64,000 nt of DNA. Source: Vibrio hyugaensis. GTDB taxonomy: Bacteria > Pseudomonadota > Gammaproteobacteria > Enterobacterales > Vibrionaceae. A program made the translations under genes and the position numbers. Shown in pieces: positions 47,706 to 55,918 of this stretch. The stretch spans positions 1,488,001 through 1,552,000 of the forward strand of contig NZ_CP025795.1 of the NCBI RefSeq assembly GCF_002906655.1, read 5' to 3'. The number at the start of each line of letters is the position of its first letter. Within the stretch, counting starts at the first letter, position 1. Below the pieces are notes generated by a model that saw only the letters and a program-made list of their open reading frames with translations, was not told the origin of the DNA and did no database searches.

Positions 47706-48833
47706 CTACTGCTTATCTTCAGCAGGTGCTTGAATACGCACTTCTACGCCGTTACGCACACGTTGCAGACCTTGTGTAATGACCGTATCGTCCTGTTCCA
47801 GACCTTCGCTAATGATGATGCCCTGCTCTACTTGTGGACCAAGTTTCACATTACGACGTTCAGCAATGTTGCCTTCCACCGTTACCATAACGAAGTCACC
47901 TTCAAGGTCAGTTTGAACCGCACGACGCGGCACAACGATCACGTCTTTCGCATTCTTATCACGTAGGTTCACTTTAATGTGCTGACCAGGAAGTAATTTC
48001 TGATCGGGGTTTGGTACCAACGCACGCATTGCGATCGTACCCGTTTGCGTGTTGATTCGGTTACCTAAGAAATCCAACTGACCTAGATGTTCGAAGTACG
48101 CGCCGTTTTCAAGCTCGAGCTGGACTTCAACACCACTCGACTGAGCACTCCCGTCTCCTTTTATTCTGTCCATGCCCATCGCCAGACGCTCGCGCTCTGA
48201 TACACTAAAAGAGGTATGAACAGGATCGAGGCTGACCAGTGTAGTAAGAATACCAGATGAAGGAGAGACAAGGTCACCAGTACTCACTTTACTGTCGCTG
48301 ATACGGCCGCTGAATGGCGCACGAATCTGGGTGTACGAAAGATTAACTTCAGCCAATTTAAGCTGTGCGTTCGCGGCTTCCAATTCCGCTCTTCCGCCAA
48401 GAAGCGTTGCCGTCAATGCATCGAATTCAGATTGTGAGATACTGCCACGAGGAAGCAAGTTCTTACCGCGTTGATGATCAAGCTCTGCTTTTTTCAGCGC
48501 CGCTTTTGCTTGAGCTAATGCCGCTTTCGCACTCGCCACTTGCGCTTCAAAAGATGAAGGCTCAATGGAGTACAACAACGCACCTTTCTCGACCATTTGA
48601 CCTTCATCAAAATGGCGAGCTTCAAGATAGCCAGAGACTTGTGCCGTAATATTTGTATCTTCTACTGCTTCAATGCGACCGATATAAGATTTACTCGGTT
48701 GGTAGTCGATAATTGTGACATCCTGAGTCACAACAAGAGGAGCTTGGCCCCCCTTCTGGGCATTGTTTGCTTCTCCGCATCCTGCGAGGATAGCCGTTGC
48801 CGCCATTAGTGCGACGAGTGGTTTCTTTTGCAT
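47706..48833 (-). CDS. RND efflux periplasmic adaptor lipoprotein
   Basis: The 375-residue product has a lipoprotein signal [19 protein letters not shown] with lipobox LAGC. Then come the lipoyl/coiled-coil hairpin ([20 protein letters not shown], then a long helical hairpin at about 95-165, then [14 protein letters not shown]) and the beta-barrel and membrane-proximal domains ([18 protein letters not shown]). It links the RND pump to an outer membrane channel. It is the first gene of a two-gene operon; the 349-bp region upstream is shared with the divergent deaminase gene and shows no regulator gene. Confidence 0.92.
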   Translation of the reverse strand: MQKKPLVALMAATAILAGCGEANNAQKGGQAPLVVTQDVTIIDYQPSKSYIGRIEAVEDTNITAQVSGYLEARHFDEGQMVEKGALLYSIEPSSFEAQVASAKAALAQAKAALKKAELDHQRGKNLLPRGSISQSEFDALTATLLGGRAELEAANAQLKLAEVNLSYTQIRAPFSGRISDSKVSTGDLVSPSSGILTTLVSLDPVHTSFSVSERERLAMGMDRIKGDGSAQSSGVEVQLELENGAYFEHLGQLDFLGNRINTQTGTIAMRALVPNPDQKLLPGQHIKVNLRDKNAKDVIVVPRRAVQTDLEGDFVMVTVEGNIAERRNVKLGPQVEQGIIISEGLEQDDTVITQGLQRVRNGVEVRIQAPAEDKQ

Positions 48834-49182
48834 GTATATACCGTCTTTATAGAACAGGATTCAATTGAAAATACCCTAACCTTACAGGGTGCTTTGTCCG
48901 AAAACTTCAAGAGAAATAAGGGAAAGTGTTTCAAAGTGTAAGCTGATGAAACCACTCGCAAACATCGTAATAACCACGCTAAAAATGTTGCGATCATGTT
49001 CGTGAATTAACATGAAAATCATCTCAACCCCACCCTCATTCATTGACGTTTTTTTTGCACACTGACCTCTTCGTAAGATAAAGAAAGAGGCTCTTCGCAT
49101 CGTCGGCATATCATTTGACTATTTTTTTAAACAAAATGAGTTATCATGCAGCTAATATAAGCTTGCGACCGAGAGGATGTGC
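48834..49182. other. Intergenic region between RND operon and deaminase gene
   Basis: This 349-bp divergent region must carry both promoters. No adjacent TetR-type regulator gene or clear operator palindrome was found. The sequence near 49125-49145 (TTTAAACAAAATGAGTTATCA) is AT-rich and may belong to the deaminase promoter. Confidence 0.3.
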
Positions 49183-49641
49183 ATGATTTCTAAATGGGAA
49201 AAACGTTTTTACCAAATGGCCGAGCTAGTCGCGTCTTGGAGTAAAGATCCATCGACACAGGTAGGTGCGGTAATCACTAAACAGAACCGTATTGTCTCTG
49301 TTGGCTTTAACGGCTACCCACATGGTGTTTCTGACAGCGTGGATACGGATGAACGTGAACTAAAATATCTAAAAACCCTGCATGCAGAAGAGAACGCGAT
49401 TCTTTTCTCTAAACGCGATTTAGACGGTTGTGATATTTGGGTCACACACTTCCCTTGCCCAAACTGCGCAGCGAAGATCATCCAAACTGGCATTGCACGC
49501 GTAAGTTGCCCTGAACAATCGGAAGACTTTTTGTCTCGATGGGGGGATAAGATTCAGGTTAGTCAAGATATGTTCGACCAAGCAGGCGTCGAAGTAAACT
49601 GGCTGCCAGTCAGTGACATTGAAGAAAAAGACGTTCGCTAA
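49183..49641 (+). CDS. Deoxycytidylate (dCMP) deaminase family protein
   Basis: I choose the ATG at 49183, since GAGAGG lies 6 nt upstream; the ATG at 49177 touches that site. The 152-residue product MISKWEKRFYQMAELVASWS has the zinc deaminase motifs: the catalytic H-A-E in TLHAEENAI, and P-C-P-N-C-A in HFPCPNCAAKI. It also has DPSTQVGAVI and GFNGYPHGV, typical of dCMP deaminases (ComEB-like), which make dUMP for thymidylate synthesis. The gene is monocistronic with a strong terminator. A related specificity cannot be excluded. Confidence 0.87.
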   Translation: MISKWEKRFYQMAELVASWSKDPSTQVGAVITKQNRIVSVGFNGYPHGVSDSVDTDERELKYLKTLHAEENAILFSKRDLDGCDIWVTHFPCPNCAAKIIQTGIARVSCPEQSEDFLSRWGDKIQVSQDMFDQAGVEVNWLPVSDIEEKDVR

Positions 49642-49667
49642 TTCTGATTAAAAACGTCCAAAATAAG

Positions 49668-49700
49668 AAAGCCCAGACTGTGTCTGGGCTTTTTGTTTTT
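49668..49700. terminator. Terminator after deaminase gene, shared with pepT
   Basis: An 8-bp stem AGCCCAGA / TCTGGGCT (49670-49677 and 49683-49690) with a 5-nt loop is followed by TTTTGTTTTT. It lies between convergent genes. Confidence 0.9.
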
Positions 49701-49710
49701 AGCACTGCGG

Positions 49711-50940
49711 TTAAGCATGCTTCTTAGCGGTTAGCTCAGCAATCTTAACGATTACTTGGACTGACTTCTCCATCATCTCTACCGAGATAAACTCATGGAT
49801 ACCGTGGAAGTTATAACCACCAGTAAAGATGTTTGGACAAGGCAAGCCCATAAACGACAAGCGCGCGCCATCTGTGCCACCGCGGATTGGTTTGATCAAA
49901 GGCTCAACATCACACGATTCCATCGCTTGTTTCGCTAAGTCGATGATGTGAGGATAAGGCTCTACCATCTCGCGCATGTTGTAATAACTGTCAGTTAACT
50001 TCAAATCGACCGAGCCGTGCTTTAGCCCCGCGTTCATGTCATCGACTAGCTTCTGCATAAAGGCTTTACGGCTTTCAAGTCCTTCACGATCGAAATCACG
50101 GATGATGTAACCTAGCTCACTGCGGGCGACACCAAGTTCACCAGATTTAAGATGAAAGAAACCTTCGTAGCCTTCTGTCGTTTCTGGCGTTTGATCTTCT
50201 GGCATCTGCACTTGGAATTTCGCAGCCAAGTTCATCGCGTTAACCAGTTTACCTTTTGCAGTGCCTGGGTGAACACTCACACCATGGAAAATAACGTCCG
50301 CACTGGTTGCATTAAAGTTTTCGTATTCCAATTCACCTTGAGGACCACCGTCGATAGTGTATGCCCATTGCGCGCCAAATTTTTCTACATCGAACAGATC
50401 CGCACCGCGACCAATTTCTTCATCGGGAGTAAAACCGATACAAATATCACCGTGTGGGATTTCTGGGTTTTCGATCAACATAGCAACGGCAGATAGAATC
50501 TCTGCAATACCCGCTTTGTTGTCAGCGCCAAGCAACGTTGTGCCATCAGTGGTAATTAGGTTATGACCATGAAGCTCGTGCAAATCTGGGTACTGCACAG
50601 GAGAAAGTACTTCATCCCCCAAGCCAAGTGCGATGTCACCACCTTGGTAATCTTCAATAAACTGGGGATTTACGTTTTTGCCTGAAGCATCAGGCGCGGT
50701 ATCCATATGAGCAATAAAACCGATGGCGGGCACATCGTAATCAACATTAGATGGTAATTTTGCCATTAGATAACCGTTATCACTCAAGGTTACGTTGCTC
50801 AGTCCTAGTTCCAGCATCTCTTTCTTTAAATGCTGAGCAAAAACTAACTGGCCGCCAGTACTTGGGCATGCGCTCTCGTGGGGATTTGATTGAGTATCGA
50901 ACGTGACGTAGCGAAGAAATCTTTCAACTAAATGCTTCAT
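49711..50940 (-). CDS. pepT: Peptidase T (aminotripeptidase)
   Basis: I prefer the ATG at 50940 ([18 protein letters not shown]), which matches the start of known PepT; a longer version adds 15 unsupported residues. The 409-residue product has the M20 dinuclear zinc features: His and Asp in [19 protein letters not shown], bridging Asp in [12 protein letters not shown], catalytic Glu-Glu in [14 protein letters not shown], the Asp in [14 protein letters not shown], and the final His in [13 protein letters not shown]. It removes the N-terminal residue from tripeptides in the cytoplasm. Confidence 0.95.
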   Translation of the reverse strand: MKHLVERFLRYVTFDTQSNPHESACPSTGGQLVFAQHLKKEMLELGLSNVTLSDNGYLMAKLPSNVDYDVPAIGFIAHMDTAPDASGKNVNPQFIEDYQGGDIALGLGDEVLSPVQYPDLHELHGHNLITTDGTTLLGADNKAGIAEILSAVAMLIENPEIPHGDICIGFTPDEEIGRGADLFDVEKFGAQWAYTIDGGPQGELEYENFNATSADVIFHGVSVHPGTAKGKLVNAMNLAAKFQVQMPEDQTPETTEGYEGFFHLKSGELGVARSELGYIIRDFDREGLESRKAFMQKLVDDMNAGLKHGSVDLKLTDSYYNMREMVEPYPHIIDLAKQAMESCDVEPLIKPIRGGTDGARLSFMGLPCPNIFTGGYNFHGIHEFISVEMMEKSVQVIVKIAELTAKKHA

Positions 50941-51079
50941 AATTATTCTCATTGTTTTGGGTGAAGGCCCGCACAAGGGATACATGGGTGTGCGAGGATC
51001 CTATCCAACATGGTTCGACAAGCCATGTTACGCTTATGCCACAATAAGAATTTGCTTTGAATCAGTTTTTCATCAGAAA

Positions 51080-51102
51080 GTGCTGGTATGCCCTACCAGC
51101 AC
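51080..51102 (-). terminator. Possible terminator of the lipoprotein gene
   Basis: A perfect 9-bp stem GTGCTGGTA / TACCAGCAC with a 5-nt loop lies about 30 bp past the stop codon at 51131. The minus-strand sequence that follows is only partly T-rich, so this could also be a stability hairpin. Confidence 0.45.
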
Positions 51103-51130
51103 TCACACTAACAGATTGTTTTATCGAGTA

Positions 51131-51994
51131 TTAATTCAGTAGTTCTTCAGCAAGCTCACGCCATTCACGAATTTTTCCATGAAAATGTCGCCATTGTTTA
51201 TCACTCATCGATTGGGATATATCTAGAGTGAATTGATCCGTCAGTTCAATATTACGATCAATATTCTCCCTCAATTGATCACTATAATAACTTTCCGGAT
51301 CGAATAAGAGTTGCATGAATACCTGCTGGTAAACCACGGTGTTGGTTTTATTTTCGAAAAGGTACTCTAATTCCTGAATTATTGACGAGCGGTAATCTCG
51401 CCATAACGGACTATTTATAATCACTTCTTTAGAAAGTTGTTTCGCGCGCACTTTTTGCTGGTTAGATAATTTACCAAGCCACTCTTCCATCCACTCTTCT
51501 GTATTCTCTAAGATAATTTCTCGCAGCTCTTGTTCCGTTTTCCCTGCGTATTTTTCATCTCTTTCTTTGTAACGCTCTTTTACACTATCGACGAACTCCG
51601 ATTCTTGCTTAGTATCTAACTGCATACTCAGCGAGAAGAGGTCCGGCGCGGCTTTCGAGACAAGACGTTGGTAATGCTCATGCATCTGGTCGCGGTTCTT
51701 TTGTAATGCTTCAGGAGTGACATCTTCTTTTTGTAGTGCTTCAAGTTCTTTTAAGTGATCGATATATATAGGTAATTCTTCTTCCTTGTGCCAATCAGCC
51801 AGCAATAAAATACGCTCTTCAAGCAATGACTCTTGCTCTCCATCAAGAGAAACGTAATCATCTAAATATTCAATCACGACCCAATCGATATTACTGTATA
51901 AAAACTTTTTTGCACATCCGGCTAACAACAGAATAGATGTCAATATAAATCCATATCGAACCGCTTTATTAGATAAACTTTTAAATTTCATCAC
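51131..51994 (-). CDS. DUF6279-type lipoprotein of unknown function
   Basis: This 287-residue protein has a lipoprotein signal ending in LLLAGC. It is followed by a highly charged helical domain with many Glu and Lys, including IEYLDDYVSLDGEQESLLEERI and WMEEWLGKLSNQQKV. The pattern fits the DUF6279 lipoproteins of gamma-proteobacteria; no biochemical role is known. It is probably an outer-membrane-anchored periplasmic protein. It stands alone, downstream of a 260-bp region with no other gene on its strand. Confidence 0.75.
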   Translation of the reverse strand: MMKFKSLSNKAVRYGFILTSILLLAGCAKKFLYSNIDWVVIEYLDDYVSLDGEQESLLEERILLLADWHKEEELPIYIDHLKELEALQKEDVTPEALQKNRDQMHEHYQRLVSKAAPDLFSLSMQLDTKQESEFVDSVKERYKERDEKYAGKTEQELREIILENTEEWMEEWLGKLSNQQKVRAKQLSKEVIINSPLWRDYRSSIIQELEYLFENKTNTVVYQQVFMQLLFDPESYYSDQLRENIDRNIELTDQFTLDISQSMSDKQWRHFHGKIREWRELAEELLN

Positions 51995-52254
51995 CGATCC
52001 ATATTCCCTTTTTTATTGATTAAGTTCTATACTCAACCTAAATCACTTAGTATTGCGGCAAACTTTCGTCAGTATGGCAAAGTCTTTTTGCCACCCTCGT
52101 AGTATATAGAGTTTGAAATTAACTTTTTTATCACAACTATCCGCAAAAAAGTGAGTTAGTGCGCAATTATTGACCAAAACTTGAACAAGATGGCGTTCCT
52201 TAAATGGCATATAAATTGCATCAATAATAACAGGATAGTTTATGGAGGCGTAGC

Positions 52255-52428
52255 ATGGCTGCTGCTGAGCAACTTGATACGAGTGTAGAGTACGAGATTC
52301 GTTACTTTGAACAGGGGAAAATGCACAGTATGAGAGTGGTCGCGGAAGATAAGAAAGCGGCACATCATTACTATTTAGAGTGCGGCAAATACAATAGCGA
52401 TTTGTACTCTATTCGCCCAGACAAATAA
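52255..52428 (+). CDS. Small conserved-looking 57-residue protein
   Basis: The frame starts MAAAEQLDTSVEYEIRYFEQ and ends YSIRPDK. A near-perfect ribosome binding site (ATGGAGGCGTAGC before the ATG) and a good terminator 3 bp after the stop support a real gene. The product is soluble, with alternating beta-like segments and a helix (EDKKAAHHYYLECGKY). I do not recognise a family. It is convergent with narP. Confidence 0.7.
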   Translation: MAAAEQLDTSVEYEIRYFEQGKMHSMRVVAEDKKAAHHYYLECGKYNSDLYSIRPDK

Positions 52429-52430
52429 AG

Positions 52431-52456
52431 AAACCGCCTAAATTTGGGCGGTTTTT
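52431..52456. terminator. Terminator between the small gene and narP
   Basis: An 8-bp stem AAACCGCC / GGCGGTTT with a short loop is followed by T-rich sequence on the plus strand. Arms carry A and T runs so it can act on both convergent transcripts. Confidence 0.85.
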
Positions 52457-52479
52457 GTGTCTAAAGTGCTCTAAGTAAG

Positions 52480-53112
52480 TTACTTAATTTCACCAAAGCG
52501 CTCTAGGTAAAGCACAGTTGCTGCAGTACGTGAAGGTACTTTTAGCTTTTTAAGGAGGCTCTTCATGTGCACTTTAACGGTTGATTCAGAGATAAACAGT
52601 CGGTCAGCAATCTGTTTATTACGGAAGCCACGTGCTACCTCTTGTAGGATCTGCGTTTCACGATCGGTCAGTGAGTCAAACACATCCTCTTGTCCTGAGC
52701 GTTCGTTCAAGTATTTCGCGACTGCTTGGCTGTAGGCTTTGTCACCCTCATGCGCTTGTTTTAGCAGCTCAACCAATTCATCTGGCTCGGTATCTTTCAG
52801 TAAGTACCCGTCTGCTCCACTGCGCACAATTGCTTCAATATCCGCAGGACTATCAGAAACCGTCAGGATCACAATTCGAGCTTCGCAACCATCGGCACGA
52901 AGTGCTTTCAGCGTGTCCAATCCGGACATGCCCTTCATGTTCAGATCCAGAAGCACCAAATCCAGCTCAAGTTCGTGAGCTTTTGCGACCGCATCGGCAC
53001 CACTACTGGCTTCTGCGATAACTTCAAAGTCTGGCTCGAAACTTAGCAACTGATGAATACCACGTCTCATGAGTGGGTGATCATCCACCAGCATTACTTT
53101 ACACACTGTCAA
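52480..53112 (-). CDS. narP: Nitrate/nitrite response regulator NarP
   Basis: This 210-residue regulator has a receiver domain (acidic pair in MLVDDHPLMRRGI, phospho-acceptor Asp in LVLLDLNMKGMSG, Lys in YLLKDTEPDE). A LuxR-type helix-turn-helix follows (about 145-205: SLTDRETQILQEVARGFRNKQIADRLFIS and the recognition helix STVKVHMKSLLKKL). With the adjacent NarX/NarQ-type kinase gene this is the NarP/NarL branch. It probably activates the divergent nap operon at the 7-2-7 site found at 54960-54975. It overlaps the kinase gene by 14 bp. Confidence 0.92.
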   Translation of the reverse strand: MTVCKVMLVDDHPLMRRGIHQLLSFEPDFEVIAEASSGADAVAKAHELELDLVLLDLNMKGMSGLDTLKALRADGCEARIVILTVSDSPADIEAIVRSGADGYLLKDTEPDELVELLKQAHEGDKAYSQAVAKYLNERSGQEDVFDSLTDRETQILQEVARGFRNKQIADRLFISESTVKVHMKSLLKKLKVPSRTAATVLYLERFGEIK

Positions 53113-54886
53113 TGTTTACTTCCTTACTATGTTGGAATTCTAGTCTTACGATACAGCCATCGTTCTTTGCCGCCTCAACACTGAGGTCCGCGTGCAATCT
53201 TGCAGCACGTTCCTGCATGATGCTCATACCGTAATGATTTAATTTTTCATCTTGTTGCTCAAAGCCTATACCATCATCAGCTACAGTCACTGTGACTTTC
53301 CCTTCAGAGTCAAGACATTGGATCTTAATATTCTTAGCTTGAGCGTGTTTTATCGCATTTATTGTCGCTTCTCTGATCAACTGTAGTAGATGCACCTGTT
53401 GATGCGCGTCTAATTCCGTTGATGAGAGCTTATTATTCAAAGAGATTTCCGCGGCTGTCTGTTCATCTAACGTCGCGACCATTTCTTGCAGTGCCTGACC
53501 AAAACTACCTTCTTTAATCGTTAAACGGAACGTAGTCAAAAGCTCACGAAGCTGTGTGTAGGCAGCCGATAACCCCGTATCCAACTCAGCAATTACTTGA
53601 TTGGTTTGGGCTATCGCTTTTTCATCTGGAATATTCTTCACACTGCGCTTCAATAGCGACACTTGTATCTTCAAATAAGAGAGTGCCTGTGCAAGCGAAT
53701 CATGCAATTCTCGCGCAATGGTTGCACGCTCTTCCATCAACAATAGCTGCTCGGCTTGTCGTTGCGCTCGGTTGTAATATACTGCACGAGATAAGATTTG
53801 CACAAAGTTGTCGATCAATGTTTCATTAGGGCAAGGTAAACCAGCTTTCCAATGTAAGTAACCAAGGTGCGCGCCATCTAACGTAAGCGTCTCACTGTGG
53901 CAATCGGTGTCACAACCGTGTCGACACTCTTCCCCTTCGGTCAGTATCCAATTTGGCTCACCAATTTGGTCAATTTCGAGCTTAACCGCACGAATTCCTT
54001 CCAAACTTGCAATATGTTGTAAAATCGCCTGAAAATTTTCTTGATGAATACGCGAAGCCGTCAGCTCTTTTGACGAATCGTACAGTACTTGAAGCGACTG
54101 GTTTGCATGTTGTAACTTACGAGTTTTTTCGTCAACCGCTTGCTCTAATCCTCGATATAACTTACCCAAATCCATCGCCATCCGATTGAATGTTCGGGTT
54201 AAAATCCCCATCTCATTGTCGCTTGATACGTTAAGTGACACATCAAATGAGCGGTTTTTAATCTGCTCACTCGCGGCCACCAAAGCCCGCAATGGTCTCA
54301 CTACTTCTAAGCGAATAAAGTGAACAACAAACATACTCGCACACAAAATACCGCCCAAACCTAGCCCACCAATCCACGCTAAGTTAATCAGTTTTTGTTC
54401 AGAGTAGTTCTGTAGCTTGAACACGAACGCATCAATTTGTTGAACAAAACCAGCCACTAACACCAGATATTGAGTTCGATCTTGGCTTTTTAGTACCGAT
54501 TTTAGCTCGTGCCAGCGAAGAATGAGTCGATAGTAGTCTTTTGTTATGTCTTCTGGTACTGACCAATGTTGAAGCGCGCGCATCGAATGGGAGTAGATTG
54601 ACGCTTCAAATAAGTCAATATGTGAAGAATAGTCAACGGATTCACTTTGGATATCATGCGCTAAGCGATAGCTCTGCATTCGCATAGAGCCCGCAACGTT
54701 TACTGCTTCTGCGTCATTTAAGCTTGATGCTAAAGTGAAAATTGCAAAACCAGTCGTCGCCACGGAAAGAAGCAAAATCAACATCATGGCTAACGCGATC
54801 GTACGCGTGACCGACTTTTTCACATTTTTAAACAACTTTGAACTCCGCTCATTTGATAACCATGTTTGCTTTTCTACAACACACAT
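53099..54886 (-). CDS. narQ: Nitrate/nitrite sensor histidine kinase NarQ
   Basis: This 595-residue sensor has two membrane segments (about 30-52 and 172-196). A periplasmic domain carries the nitrate-binding P-box GSMRMQSYRLAHDIQSES; the Arg that contacts nitrate is present. HAMP follows (VVRPLRALVAASEQIKNR), then a GAF-like region with a Cys cluster (CRHGCDTDC), and a HisKA_3 kinase core with phospho-acceptor His in ARELHDSLAQALSYLK and an ATPase G1 box in VADDGIGFE. It phosphorylates NarP when nitrate or nitrite is bound. The operon narQ-narP is divergent from napF. Confidence 0.93.
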   Translation of the reverse strand: MCVVEKQTWLSNERSSKLFKNVKKSVTRTIALAMMLILLLSVATTGFAIFTLASSLNDAEAVNVAGSMRMQSYRLAHDIQSESVDYSSHIDLFEASIYSHSMRALQHWSVPEDITKDYYRLILRWHELKSVLKSQDRTQYLVLVAGFVQQIDAFVFKLQNYSEQKLINLAWIGGLGLGGILCASMFVVHFIRLEVVRPLRALVAASEQIKNRSFDVSLNVSSDNEMGILTRTFNRMAMDLGKLYRGLEQAVDEKTRKLQHANQSLQVLYDSSKELTASRIHQENFQAILQHIASLEGIRAVKLEIDQIGEPNWILTEGEECRHGCDTDCHSETLTLDGAHLGYLHWKAGLPCPNETLIDNFVQILSRAVYYNRAQRQAEQLLLMEERATIARELHDSLAQALSYLKIQVSLLKRSVKNIPDEKAIAQTNQVIAELDTGLSAAYTQLRELLTTFRLTIKEGSFGQALQEMVATLDEQTAAEISLNNKLSSTELDAHQQVHLLQLIREATINAIKHAQAKNIKIQCLDSEGKVTVTVADDGIGFEQQDEKLNHYGMSIMQERAARLHADLSVEAAKNDGCIVRLEFQHSKEVNIDSV

Positions 54887-54931
54887 TATCTTTCAACTTT
54901 ATCAATATGTGATCACCTGCGTCGGAATTTA

Positions 54932-54945
54932 TTGATCCAAAACAA
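54932..54945 (+). promoter_or_regulatory. FNR-type site upstream of napF
   Basis: TTGAT-CCAA-AACAA differs from the FNR consensus TTGAT-N4-ATCAA at one position. It lies about 70 bp before the probable napF transcription start, fitting oxygen control of periplasmic nitrate reductase. Confidence 0.6.
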
Positions 54946-54959
54946 TATTGCATCCCAAT

Positions 54960-54975
54960 TACCTCCTAAGAGGTA
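54960..54975 (+). promoter_or_regulatory. NarP 7-2-7 heptamer pair upstream of napF
   Basis: TACCTCC-TA-AGAGGTA is an inverted heptamer pair with 2-bp spacing, the arrangement NarP requires; only one base departs from TACYYMT. It is centred about 42-45 bp before the start predicted from the -10 at 54998-55003, close to the layout of the E. coli napF promoter. Confidence 0.75.
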
Positions 54976-54997
54976 TTTATACATATATGTCAAAAAC

Positions 54998-55003
54998 TAC
55001 AAT
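54998..55003 (+). promoter_or_regulatory. Probable napF -10 element
   Basis: TACAAT lies about 80 bp before the napF start codon. No strong -35 is present, as expected for an activator-dependent promoter with the NarP site at about -43. Confidence 0.5.
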
Positions 55004-55081
55004 TTCGTGTACTTAAATGACAGTTTATTAATGAAATTGTGGACTATGCTTAGTTTGGGTTTCAAATTTTGAGGTGACTAA

Positions 55082-55567
55082 GTGGTAGACCTTTCTCGAA
55101 GAAGACTTTTTGCAAGAAAAACGCAGTTGGATAATTCCGTACGTCTTCCTTGGTTAGCAAAGCCGACTCAGTTCACGGATGACTGCACTCGCTGTGGTAA
55201 ATGCGTTGAAGCCTGTGAGACCAAAATTATAACCAAAAGCGACGGTGGATATCCTGCGGTCGATTTTTCTATTGATGAATGCACCTTTTGTTATCAATGC
55301 GCCAATGTTTGTCCTGAACCTCTGTTCTTAGCAGAAACAGAACAACCATGGCAGGCAAAAGCGAGCATCAGCGATAGTTGTTTAGCTAAGCAAAATGTCG
55401 AGTGCCGAAGCTGTGGGGACATGTGTGACCCAATGGCAATCCGGTTCAAATTGGAACTGGGCAAGGTGGCACAACCAAATTTAGACCTTGATGAGTGTAA
55501 CGGCTGCGGCGCATGTGTTTCAGTGTGCCCTACTTCATCCATCAATGTGAGCAATATAACAGCCTAA
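55082..55567 (+). CDS. napF: Ferredoxin-type maturation protein NapF
   Basis: The GTG start has GAGGTG 7 nt upstream. The 161-residue cytoplasmic protein carries several [4Fe-4S] cysteine clusters: CTRCGKCVEAC, CTFCYQCANVC, CRSCGDMC and CNGCGACVSVC. The N-terminus is basic (DLSRRRLFARK). In E. coli NapF interacts with the NapA precursor and helps load its iron-sulfur cluster before Tat export. It is the first gene of the operon napF-D-A-B-C. Confidence 0.95.
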   Translation: MVDLSRRRLFARKTQLDNSVRLPWLAKPTQFTDDCTRCGKCVEACETKIITKSDGGYPAVDFSIDECTFCYQCANVCPEPLFLAETEQPWQAKASISDSCLAKQNVECRSCGDMCDPMAIRFKLELGKVAQPNLDLDECNGCGACVSVCPTSSINVSNITA

Positions 55568-55609
55568 ACCGTCAGTGGTCGGTGAAAGGCAATAAAACGA
55601 GAGAGACGT

Positions 55610-55918
55610 ATGTCACTAAACGAAGTGCATATTTCAAGTCTGGTAGTGCATGTTCTGCCTGAACATTTAGCAGAGACGAAAACCCAGATCGAAACATATG
55701 AAAATGCGGAAATCTACGGCGACAGTCCTGAAGGCAAAATCATCGTTGTGCTTGAAACAGAGAACCAAGGTTTCATCACAGACACTATCGATGCGATTAA
55801 TAATTTACCGAATGTCTTGAGCACGGTTTTGGTTTACCACCAAATCGAAACTGGGCTAGAAGAAACGGATGAAAAAGACACTGGAACACAACATTCCCAA
55901 ATTGAGGGTGAAGTATGA
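55610..55918 (+). CDS. napD: NapA-specific Tat chaperone NapD
   Basis: This 102-residue protein has the NapD ferredoxin-like fold: [20 protein letters not shown] at the N-terminus, then [19 protein letters not shown] and [21 protein letters not shown]. It binds the twin-arginine signal of NapA and delays export until cofactors are inserted. A good AGAGAGACGT ribosome site precedes it. Its stop overlaps the napA start (ATGA), so the two are coupled. Confidence 0.94.
   Translation: MSLNEVHISSLVVHVLPEHLAETKTQIETYENAEIYGDSPEGKIIVVLETENQGFITDTIDAINNLPNVLSTVLVYHQIETGLEETDEKDTGTQHSQIEGEV

Noticed and set aside
49711..50985. Longer N-terminus for PepT
   Set aside because: The extra 15 residues ([15 protein letters not shown]) have no counterpart in known PepT, which begins near MKHLVERF.
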